This document shows, piece after piece, positions 60,601 through 64,000 of a DNA stretch of 64,000 nucleotides. Source of the stretch: Gorsachius magnificus. Its lineage: Eukaryota; Chordata; Aves; Pelecaniformes; Ardeidae. The translations under genes and the position numbers were made by a program. Below the pieces are notes generated by a model. It ran no database searches, was not told the origin of the DNA, and saw only the letters and a list, made by a program, of their open reading frames with translations. The stretch covers positions 187,757,510-187,821,509 of the forward strand of contig CM067081.1 of the NCBI GenBank assembly GCA_034008185.1, in the 5' to 3' direction. Within the stretch, counting starts at the first letter, position 1, and each line of letters begins with the position of its first letter.

Positions 60601-63542
60601 TAAGAGGTTTTGTAAAGCAGCTGGGTTTTGATAGTTGATTCCAAGAGTGCTGCATTTGATTCCAATATCATGTTAATCTAAAAAGTATTCTTGAACTACT
60701 TAAAATCAGTGGTTTATCATGCTGCACTGGTTTCCATCTGGATATAAAAAATTATGGAGAAAAACGGTTTGTAAAATGGATAGAACATAAGCTATTTTTC
60801 AGTACATCCACGCTTGCTTGGCACAGAAAAGGCTAGCTGTGACACTCATTTGAATTCATCATGTTTTAAATAATCAACATATCCTACCATTTTGTGTGAG
60901 TTTAGTGGAGCAGAGAAAGGACGTAATCCAGAAGGACTCTTTAGTGGTTTTTACTGCTTGGCTGTTGTTTCCTAGGAAAATTCCCTTTGAAAAGGGGAGT
61001 TTGAGGTAGCGACCAGAATCCTGAAGGTTTGTGTTTTCTTCACACTGTGAAAACAAACCGGTTAAAATAACTGTACTGCATAAAAAAAAAAAGGACCAAA
61101 TCCTTGAATCATATGTATTATTACTGTTTCTCTGCCACAAATTGACGGATTTTCACTATGCCTTTTGCAACTTTGGTTTTGGATCATAGCTTCATGTCAA
61201 CAAATTTGCACATGTTGTATCAAATTAATAGGTACAAATTTTGGTGTTAAAATCTAGAATTTACCTGGGAGTATATCAGATCCTCCGAACGCAAAGATAA
61301 CTGTGAAATGTGGAAACAAAAATTCCACAAAACTGAAATTTCTCTAAAAATGGTAACATTAAGTAGATCAGCATAAATGAGCTTGCTTGATTTTCCAGCT
61401 TCAGCGATTCAGTAAGAGGGCATCATGGGGTCACTTCGTGTGTTAAAAATACAATGTAATATAATAGTGAGACTTAGTAAAGCCAGTGCACTGAAACACA
61501 TACCTAGATTCGATTGCAGTTTGTAACAGGAAGCTTAACATTAAACAATCAGCAATGGATACTTTAATGGTGACAAGATTATCACTCATTTGGTAATGAA
61601 TACAGACTTTTTCAACATAATGTTTCTGGGCACTTAAAGAATGTTTGAGAGGATTTATTACAGCTAATGATTACTAATTCAAATTACCTTGTGTACAATG
61701 AGTTCATGGGTGCCATCTGGCAGCGTCCTCCCATTTTCCTGCATCAGGGGCACGAAAGAAAATCCAAACAACTTCTTCTCACCCTTTTCTTTCGCTGAAA
61801 TATATATGTAAATAGCAGCACTTCAAGTTAGTATTATACATTTTAGACAAAATAAATGGGTATTACAACATTAGAAAGTATACTGGAAGCCACTTTCAGC
61901 TAGTCAGACTAAGATTATTTTAAATTTCTTTTCAGATTTGCACATTATCTCCTGTAATGGTCTCCTTTATCTCACTGTAAATCAGAAAGCAGTATTCTGG
62001 AATGATTTGGTATTTATTAACAAGAAATAATGAAAACCACCAGATACGCAGACTTAGCAATATACAGAATGCCAGGAAACCCAAATGAATGCAATCTAGG
62101 ATGTCCAACAGGAAGAGAAAAGGTGGTCTTTTTTGACAATTATCCCCTATAGTAGCTTCTACCTACTGATCTCCTTTTTAGGTCAGCCTCAGGCTACACT
62201 GCGCTTCTACTTTCAAATAAGGTATCTGCCCTCTATAGATATGACTGAAGATGTCACTGTTCCTTACATGAAAGTTAGACAGGAGATAACATTTTCAAAC
62301 TTGGATGCCTAAGCTCAAATTCTAAAACCCATCTATCACCTAAATATAAAGCACGCTACAAAACACTGAGATGGCACAGATTTTACTGAAGCCAATGAGT
62401 GCAGATGCTGAACGTTTTTGAAAATCCACGAGTTTTTCATCAAATGTGTATATATACAACAGTTTAGCACAGTTGGGGTGGTGTAGGCAATCATAACAAA
62501 AATATCCGACTTGTACTGCATGGGAAAGACTGCAAAAATGTATCACCTGTTTGAAACATACCACCAATGTTTTTCCTTTATTGCTTCATAGCTTATAAAA
62601 GAAATCTTAAAATCAATGCAAATTTCTTCCTATATTACCTGTTCCTTACATTTTAAAGTTTATGTACCTGAAATCTAAATATACTATAACTTACTGTGTG
62701 TGCCACTTTCCATAAAGGCAATCGAAAAAATAGAATCTTGCTATATCTACATCACCAAAAAGAGCCAAACAACAGTAGCAGTTTAAAAGATGTACCATTT
62801 TATCCACCGTTCTCTACAAGCTTGACAGCAGTCAGCACCATAGCTATGAAACCTGTCTCGCATACCTTGGTATGCAGAACATGGACACAGACTTCAATTT
62901 TTACCTTAAAATCCTCTCTAAAGTTGTTCAGAGTGTTTACAGAGAATTTTGGAATTTTATAAGTAAAAAAAAAAGGCAATATAAAAGTGATGTTAATTTG
63001 TTCATTGACCATGATGAATCTTTGTATGTTTCCCATTGGTTGGATTGCTAAAAATGTATTAAGGAAAAGGCATAACTTTAGATAATTCACCAGGTAAATT
63101 TGAAATCTGCATTTTGAGTTTACCTAAAATTCTGTTTACATTTGCAGCTGCAATGTTGCCTATTTCTATTTAATAAAACTAGACTGGTTTCTCCTGGTAT
63201 TTAGGCTTTACCAAAGCACTGAGTGCCACCAAGTAGAGCTGCAAACCTGAGAAGCTGTGACATGAAGGCATTACAGAAAAAGTTCATGCAGCTGTCTTTT
63301 TCCTGAGGTATTATGGAAACTCATGTGCTGACTGCAGCTGTAACGGAGAGGACTAGCAGAAGTCGTGAACAGCGCTTACTGGAACAGTGCCGGAATTCAC
63401 AGCGGATGTGTGCTCCTCTGAATTTATCCACAGGGATAGGAAGTTTCAGCAGCTCAGCCCATCTGGGACCATTGTTATGATAAAGCACAAAGGAATGGTA
63501 CTCGCTGGCTGGTGGCTCTCCAGAGCCGAATGAGATAAAATC
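512..63542 (-). CDS. DOCK4: DOCK4, interior part (23 exons, 837 codons), partial at both ends
   Basis: DOCK4 is a large cytoplasmic guanine-nucleotide exchange factor for Rac1 and Rap1. It works with ELMO proteins in cell migration, junction formation and neurite or spine growth. Twenty-three exons, each bounded by AG and GT on the minus strand, join to 2511 nt with no stop and with agreeing phases at every junction. The product matches vertebrate DOCK4 as I know it rather than DOCK1, 2, 3 or 5: examples are [10 protein letters not shown] in DHR-1, [18 protein letters not shown] in the middle, and [20 protein letters not shown] in DHR-2. Fragment residues 1 to about 140 are DHR-1 (lipid-binding C2 fold), about 143-750 are the helical middle, and 757-837 open DHR-2 lobe A. 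The full vertebrate protein is about 1,970 residues, so this is roughly the central 40 percent. Start codon, promoter, SH3 domain, catalytic DHR-2 lobes and stop codon are outside the window. The gene name is from recalled family sequence, not a search. Confidence 0.96.
1463..1485. repeat. (TAC)n microsatellite
   Basis: About seven and a half tandem TAC units at the end of an AT-rich block dominated by TAAT and ATAA words. Confidence 0.9.
2763..2793. repeat. (TTTC)n followed by T and C runs
   Basis: A pyrimidine-only tract: four TTTC-like units, then a run of T, then seven C. It is purely low complexity. Confidence 0.85.
4305..4398 (-). CDS. DOCK4: DOCK4 exon V (DHR-2 lobe A)
   Basis: 94 nt, phase 0 in and phase 1 out, with acceptor TTGCAG and donor GTAATT. 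It encodes residues 757-787: [31 protein letters not shown]. This is the start of the DHR-2 (DOCKER) domain; lobe A provides the dimer interface in DOCK proteins. The catalytic lobes are further 3', outside the window. Confidence 0.96.
4399..8084 (-). other. DOCK4 intron U-V (3.7 kb)
   Basis: Contains the CR1 LINE fragment at 5497-5867 and an A run at 7926-7938. Otherwise unannotated AT-rich intron. Confidence 0.85.
5497..5867 (+). mobile_element. CR1 LINE, 5'-truncated 3' end
   Basis: Chicken repeat 1 (CR1) is the main non-LTR retrotransposon of birds. This copy starts at the CR1 phrase encoding [20 protein letters not shown]. It continues through the motifs FFTLRV and [20 protein letters not shown], the C-terminal end of the CR1 reverse-transcriptase ORF. 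It ends with GGTCCCTTCCAACC and an ATTCTGTG-type terminal repeat (two units), the normal CR1 3' end. About 370 bp remain of an element of several kb, and the endonuclease and most of the reverse transcriptase are missing. The remaining frame is open but has no functional protein. It is antisense to DOCK4. Confidence 0.95.
8085..8145 (-). CDS. DOCK4: DOCK4 exon U (entry to DHR-2)
   Basis: 61 nt, phase 2 in and phase 0 out, with acceptor TTTCAG. It encodes residues 736-756: [20 protein letters not shown] and L. The donor reads GTTTGT, a poor match to the GTRAGT consensus, yet the reading frame and the next exon (NFYK) require this end. Ser replaces the Asn I recall in the mammalian VNLL motif. 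Confidence 0.93.
8146..9875 (-). other. DOCK4 intron T-U (1.7 kb)
   Basis: I see no repeat or gene here. Two plus-strand open frames near 8305-8646 resemble no protein I know and have no splice or family support. Confidence 0.8.
9876..9971 (-). CDS. DOCK4: DOCK4 exon T (helical region)
   Basis: 96 nt, phase 2 in and phase 2 out, with donor GTGAGC and an acceptor preceded by a run of 13 T on the coding strand (9974-9986 on the plus strand). It completes Ser and encodes [31 protein letters not shown], and two bases of Arg. This is the last scaffold exon before DHR-2. Confidence 0.96.
10138..10164 (-). CDS. DOCK4: DOCK4 exon S, 27-nt microexon
   Basis: A 27-nt microexon, phase 2 in and phase 2 out, with acceptor GACTAG and a good donor GTAAGA. 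It supplies the bases joining exon R to exon T and encodes [10 protein letters not shown] (first and last residues shared with the neighbours), exactly what vertebrate DOCK4 has here. I found it by requiring the missing peptide between exons R and T. Its length is a multiple of three with equal phases, so skipping would remove nine residues and keep frame. Confidence 0.93.
   Translation of the reverse strand, partial: NSTFWSLS
10165..15388 (-). other. DOCK4 intron R-S (5.2 kb)
   Basis: AT-rich intron with short T and A runs (for example near 12057-12074). I recognise no element, RNA or additional exon. Confidence 0.8.
15389..15474 (-). CDS. DOCK4: DOCK4 exon R (helical region)
   Basis: 86 nt, phase 0 in and phase 2 out, with acceptor TTGCAG and donor GTGAGT. 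It encodes residues 667-694: [28 protein letters not shown], plus AT of an Ile codon. That codon stays Ile whether the next exon is microexon S (ATA) or exon T (ATT). Confidence 0.96.
15699..15738. repeat. T25 run followed by (GGGA)n
   Basis: Twenty-five consecutive T, then GAGGGAGGGAGGGAG. Without a recognisable SINE or processed gene beside it, I treat it as low complexity. On the minus strand it is a CCCT/A tract. Confidence 0.9.
16611..16632. repeat. 22-bp near-perfect palindrome
   Basis: The arms CCTTCCTAGCG and CGTTAGGAAGG are reverse complements apart from one position, with no spacer. It could be chance or a dyad binding site. Confidence 0.7.
17022..17170 (-). CDS. DOCK4: DOCK4 exon Q (helical region, conserved core)
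   Basis: 149 nt, phase 1 in and phase 0 out, with acceptor TTTTAG and donor GTACTG, a weak match to the donor consensus. It encodes residues 617-666: [50 protein letters not shown]. This is one of the most conserved blocks of the DOCK scaffold and a main reason for the DOCK4 call. Confidence 0.97.
17171..19271 (-). other. DOCK4 intron P-Q (2.1 kb)
   Basis: No repeat, RNA gene or additional exon recognised. Confidence 0.8.
19272..19330 (-). CDS. DOCK4: DOCK4 exon P (helical region)
   Basis: 59 nt, phase 2 in and phase 1 out, with acceptor TTGCAG and a strong donor GTAAGT. It finishes a Lys codon, then encodes [19 protein letters not shown] and the first base of Gly. It is too short to stand out as an open frame but agrees exactly with both neighbours. 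Confidence 0.96.
19331..19997 (-). other. DOCK4 intron O-P (0.67 kb)
   Basis: Plain intron; nothing recognised. The short minus-strand frames inside it carry no DOCK sequence. Confidence 0.8.
19998..20098 (-). CDS. DOCK4: DOCK4 exon O (helical region)
   Basis: 101 nt, phase 0 in and phase 2 out, with acceptor TTGCAG and a strong donor GTAAGT. It encodes residues 564-596: [33 protein letters not shown], and two bases of a Lys codon. [14 protein letters not shown] is a hydrophobic helix. The basic run KKKK is part of the DOCK4 sequence as I recall it. Confidence 0.96.
20099..21645 (-). other. DOCK4 intron N-O (1.5 kb)
   Basis: Plain AT-rich intron; nothing recognised. Confidence 0.8.
21646..21721 (-). 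CDS. DOCK4: DOCK4 exon N (helical region)
   Basis: 76 nt, phase 2 in and phase 0 out, with acceptor TCCCAG and donor GTAGAG. It completes an Asn codon and encodes [20 protein letters not shown] and NFDYK, up to residue 563. The peptide is typical of DOCK family members. Confidence 0.96.
21722..28969 (-). other. DOCK4 intron M-N (7.2 kb)
   Basis: Contains a two-copy 38-bp tandem duplication (24831-24906), alternating AT/GT stretches around 24728-24800 and an ATATATAA-rich block near 26374-26399. I see no transposon. Several open frames of 60-120 codons (for example 24304-24663) look like chance. Confidence 0.8.
24831..24906. repeat. 2 x 38-bp tandem duplication
   Basis: Two adjacent 38-bp units, 24831-24868 and 24869-24906, both starting GTTGTTAGCAACA. 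They differ at five positions, so the duplication is not very recent. The GTTG...CAAC start of each unit is itself a small inverted repeat. Confidence 0.9.
28970..29064 (-). CDS. DOCK4: DOCK4 exon M (helical region)
   Basis: 95 nt, phase 0 in and phase 2 out, with acceptor TCCAAAG and donor GTAAGG. It encodes residues 507-537: [31 protein letters not shown], then two bases of the next Asn codon. [14 protein letters not shown] is a strongly conserved DOCK-family block. It lies between two introns of 6.6 and 7.2 kb. Confidence 0.96.
30466..30602 (-). mobile_element. Old CR1 LINE fragment, antisense
   Basis: The plus strand reads ACCATGTCCCTAAGCACCAC, then TTTAAATACCTCCAGGGATG and CCCTGGGTAGCCCATTCCAA. 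This is the characteristic reverse-complement text of a CR1 3' region. The terminal repeat unit is not visible and the match fades on both sides, so the copy is a degraded internal fragment. It lies in the same orientation as DOCK4. Confidence 0.85.
35316..35331. repeat. (AATG)n microsatellite
   Basis: About four tandem AATG units within AT-rich intron sequence. Confidence 0.8.
35707..35805 (-). CDS. DOCK4: DOCK4 exon L (helical region)
   Basis: 99 nt, phase 0 on both sides, with acceptor GAACAG and donor GTGAGT. It encodes residues 474-506: [33 protein letters not shown]. The first base after the acceptor was chosen so that GGG GAA (Gly-Glu) follows exon K in frame. Confidence 0.96.
35806..40305 (-). 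other. DOCK4 intron K-L (4.5 kb)
   Basis: Contains a slightly GC-richer patch at 36390-36790 with the longest plus-strand open frame in the window (128 codons, 36397-36783). Its product is not recognised and it is not called as a gene. Confidence 0.75.
40306..40440 (-). CDS. DOCK4: DOCK4 exon K (helical region)
   Basis: 135 nt, phase 0 on both sides, with acceptor TTTAAG and a strong donor GTAAGT. It encodes residues 429-473: [45 protein letters not shown]. It contains a leucine-rich helix and a short Pro/Ser loop. The acceptor ends AAG, less usual than CAG or TAG. Confidence 0.96.
40441..42677 (-). other. DOCK4 intron J-K (2.2 kb)
   Basis: Contains a T-run tract interrupted by G (41319-41380). 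No transposon or gene recognised. Confidence 0.8.
41319..41380. repeat. T-rich tract with interspersed G
   Basis: About 60 bp of T runs broken by single or paired G, ending in CCCC. It is low complexity and would be an A/C tract in the DOCK4 transcript. Confidence 0.85.
42678..42805 (-). CDS. DOCK4: DOCK4 exon J (helical region)
   Basis: 128 nt, phase 1 in and phase 0 out, with acceptor TTCCAG and a strong donor GTAAGT. It encodes residues 386-428: [43 protein letters not shown]. It is separated from exon I by the largest intron in the window (7.6 kb). Confidence 0.96.
44610..44720. mobile_element. Possible ancient tRNA-derived SINE-like repeat
   Basis: The phrase GCTCTGCGGTTGGGGTACTC followed by TCCTGGCAGG resembles an A-box-bearing tRNA-like head. 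GAACCTAGTCTTCCATTCCC with CATGCTCAAATCACTACCC resembles the matching tail of old amniote repeats I recall. The copy is degenerate, and I see no poly-A tail or target duplication. It could equally be ordinary intron sequence. Confidence 0.3.
47190..47214. repeat. Perfect 11-bp inverted repeat, 3-nt loop
   Basis: AGATATCATAT, loop ACC, ATATGATATCT. It lies beside an AT dinucleotide run and is probably a by-product of AT-rich composition. Confidence 0.8.
50420..50612 (-). CDS. DOCK4: DOCK4 exon I (helical region)
   Basis: 193 nt, the longest DOCK4 exon here, phase 0 in and phase 1 out, with acceptor CTCTAG and donor GTAAGG. It encodes residues 322-385: [64 protein letters not shown]. The alternating hydrophobic helices fit the armadillo-like middle of DOCK proteins. 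Confidence 0.97.
51317..51913 (+). mobile_element. Solo LTR of an endogenous retrovirus, with flanking target duplication
   Basis: The 587-bp LTR runs from 51322 (TGTCCTGGTTTCGGCTGGGA) to 51908 (GGTTAAACCACGACA), with the TG...CA ends of retroviral LTRs. The 5-bp flanks AAGAC (51317-51321) and AAGAT (51909-51913) differ by one transition and look like an aged target duplication; a 5-bp length fits ERVL-like elements. Inside are a CRE-like ACGTCA (51551-51556), a GC-rich GGTC repeat block, an (ATT)n stretch (51733-51764) and an ATTAAA polyadenylation signal (51771-51776). No gag, pol or env sequence is present, so this is a solo LTR left by recombination. I recall near-identical LTRs in neoavian genomes. 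It is antisense to DOCK4. Exact family not assigned. Confidence 0.92.
51771..51776 (+). promoter_or_regulatory. LTR polyadenylation signal ATTAAA
   Basis: A common variant of AATAAA, located in the 3' half of the LTR where the R region would end. It supports the plus-strand orientation. Activity in this copy is unknown. Confidence 0.6.
52676..52846 (-). CDS. DOCK4: DOCK4 exon H (helical region)
   Basis: 171 nt, phase 0 on both sides, with acceptor TTTTAG and a strong donor GTAAGT. It encodes residues 265-321: [57 protein letters not shown]. It starts with an amphipathic helix and a Cys-Cys helix of the scaffold. The intron after it carries the solo LTR. Confidence 0.96.
52847..53813 (-). other. 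DOCK4 intron G-H (1.0 kb)
   Basis: Contains an A run followed by a C run (about 53034-53053). Nothing else recognised. Confidence 0.8.
53814..53895 (-). CDS. DOCK4: DOCK4 exon G (helical region, divergent patch)
   Basis: 82 nt, phase 2 in and phase 0 out, with acceptor TTCTAG and donor GTAATA. It encodes residues 237-264: [28 protein letters not shown]. The ends match DOCK4 closely, but the middle ([13 protein letters not shown]) differs at several positions from the mammalian version as I remember it. The frame is intact, so this looks like substitution, not decay. Confidence 0.93.
53896..54600 (-). other. DOCK4 intron F-G (0.7 kb)
   Basis: Plain intron; nothing recognised. Confidence 0.8.
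54601..54701 (-). CDS. DOCK4: DOCK4 exon F (helical region)
   Basis: 101 nt, phase 0 in and phase 2 out, with acceptor ATTTAG and donor GTGAAG. It encodes residues 204-236: [33 protein letters not shown], then the first two bases of an arginine codon. The 89-nt intron before it contains adjoining T and A runs that form a strong polypyrimidine tract next to the acceptor. Confidence 0.96.
54719..54744. repeat. A run adjoining T run in the 89-nt intron E-F
   Basis: About a dozen A directly followed by about a dozen T. On the coding strand the T run derived from the A block lies just upstream of the exon F acceptor and serves as its pyrimidine tract. Confidence 0.85.
54791..54874 (-). CDS. DOCK4: DOCK4 exon E (helical region)
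   Basis: 84 nt, phase 0 on both sides, with acceptor AATTAG and donor GTAAGT. It encodes residues 176-203: [28 protein letters not shown]. It is flanked by introns of 103 and 89 nt. The exon is symmetric, so skipping it would keep frame; nothing in the sequence shows that this happens. Confidence 0.96.
54978..55075 (-). CDS. DOCK4: DOCK4 exon D (start of helical region)
   Basis: 98 nt, phase 1 in and phase 0 out, with acceptor TTGCAG and donor GTATAT. It encodes residues 143-175: [33 protein letters not shown]. It begins the helical middle segment that scaffolds DHR-1 to DHR-2. It follows a 5.8-kb intron and precedes a 103-nt intron, so it opens a tight three-exon cluster. Confidence 0.96.
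55076..60887 (-). other. DOCK4 intron C-D (5.8 kb)
   Basis: Contains a possible ancient repeat (55258-55480). The remaining sequence, including three overlapping plus-strand frames at 58188-58641, shows nothing I recognise. Confidence 0.75.
55258..55480. mobile_element. Possible ancient CR1-like repeat, degenerate
   Basis: AGAAACATAAGAACACGATACTGGGTCACT, read in parts, resembles the reverse-complement text of old amniote CR1/L3-type repeats (ACATAAGAAC...ATACTGGGTC). The nearby TCTTCTAATTATTAGTTTGT is also reminiscent of them. Matching is patchy and from memory, and the boundaries are approximate. Confidence 0.35.
60888..61044 (-). CDS. DOCK4: DOCK4 exon C (end of DHR-1)
   Basis: 157 nt, phase 0 in and phase 1 out, with acceptor TTCACAG and donor GTAGGA. 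It encodes residues 91-142: [40 protein letters not shown] and [12 protein letters not shown]. This closes the DHR-1 domain and starts the linker to the helical region. Apart from SG (where I recall TT in mammals) it reads as ordinary DOCK4. Confidence 0.97.
61045..61687 (-). other. DOCK4 intron B-C (0.64 kb)
   Basis: Short A run at 61083-61094, on the upstream side of exon C. Nothing else recognised. Confidence 0.8.
61688..61794 (-). CDS. DOCK4: DOCK4 exon B (DHR-1 domain)
   Basis: 107 nt, phase 1 in and phase 0 out, with acceptor TTTCAG and donor GTAATT. It completes the split threonine and encodes residues 55-90: [14 protein letters not shown], then [20 protein letters not shown] and HK. 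This is the lysine-rich loop plus the following strands of DHR-1, highly conserved among DOCK3/DOCK4 proteins. Confidence 0.96.
61795..63379 (-). other. DOCK4 intron A-B (1.6 kb)
   Basis: Plain intron; nothing recognised. Confidence 0.8.
63380..63542 (-). CDS. DOCK4: DOCK4 exon A (DHR-1 domain)
   Basis: This is the first DOCK4 exon in the window in transcript order, 163 nt, phase 0 in and phase 1 out. It is flanked by CATTAG upstream and GTAAGC downstream. It encodes fragment residues 1-54, including [31 protein letters not shown] and EFRHCS, the strand-rich core of the DHR-1 C2-like domain that brings DOCK proteins to phosphoinositide membranes. A cysteine sits between IR and EF (IRCEF), where I recall an aromatic residue in mammalian DOCK4. 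Confidence 0.95.
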
Positions 63543-64000
63543 CTAATGAAGAAAAAGCATTGATTAGAGATTAAAGGCAGATTAGCTCACTGGAGAGATG
63601 TCATCAAGGACTGTTCTTACAAGGAAGACTATTTAATATTTGCATTCATATCATAAATGTCACATGTGGTATAATGCCTAATATCTTTAAACCCACAAAA
63701 ATAGTAGCACTTTGTTAATATCTGCTGATAAGAAAGAATGGCAAGAATCATCCACACCAATGAGAATCAAAGTATTGTGTAGGGGAACTTGGGTGATTGG
63801 AGGCTTAAGCAACAAATGTGGAGTCCGATCACACAGCATAGTCCAGTGTTAGGCCCAAGCAACAAACAAGAATTTAACTGAGACAAGAACAGCCCAGGCT
63901 TAAGATCTTTAGTCCTGTGAAATAAGCCTGTAACCCTGCTGTTATCAGTGATATGTCCCAGAATGAAAAAAAAACACCTCGATTCCCTGATTAGGAAGGA
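63543..64000 (-). other. DOCK4 intron upstream of exon A (partial)
   Basis: The acceptor CATTAG of exon A is at its left edge. No further exon or repeat seen before the window ends. Confidence 0.8.

Noticed and set aside
1..64000. CRISPR arrays, tRNA or rRNA genes, bacterial operons or phage genes
   Set aside because: No regularly spaced repeats, cloverleaf or rRNA signatures were seen. The GT-AG split DOCK4 gene and CR1 elements identify a vertebrate chromosome.

Overview
The window looks like nuclear DNA from a bird. It is AT-rich, split by long introns with vertebrate GT-AG splice sites, and carries chicken-repeat-1 (CR1) LINE fragments. It also holds a solo retroviral LTR of a type I know from neoavian birds, so a neoavian species is likely; the species itself cannot be read from the sequence. 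There are no bacterial operons, rRNAs, tRNAs or CRISPR arrays.

Nearly the whole window is the interior of one minus-strand gene, DOCK4 (dedicator of cytokinesis 4, a Rac/Rap guanine-nucleotide exchange factor). I placed 23 consecutive coding exons between 63542 (5'-most) and 512 (3'-most). Joined in order they give 2511 nt, or 837 codons, with matching phases at all 22 junctions and no stop codon. The stretch begins inside the DHR-1 (C2-like) domain (exons A-C, 63542-60888). It continues through the long helical/armadillo-like middle (exons D-T, 55075-9876) and ends in the first part of the DHR-2 catalytic domain, lobe A (exons U-W, 8145-512). The SH3 and N-terminal exons lie beyond position 64000. 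The catalytic lobes B/C and the proline-rich tail lie before position 1. Exon letters A to W follow transcript order, right to left in the window.

Exon spacing is uneven. Exons D, E and F (54601-55075) are separated by introns of only 103 and 89 nt, and a 27-nt microexon (S, 10138-10164) lies 166 nt from its downstream neighbour. Other introns reach 7.6 kb. The introns hold a CR1 3' end (5497-5867, plus strand), an older minus-strand CR1 piece (30466-30602), a 587-bp solo LTR in antisense to DOCK4 (51322-51908), two candidate ancient repeats (about 44610-44720 and 55258-55480), a 2 x 38 bp tandem duplication, and several simple repeats.

I found no second protein-coding gene and no convincing undescribed system. 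The points most worth checking are the in-frame microexon, a non-consensus splice donor after exon U, a patch of unusual residues in exon G, and the antisense LTR.
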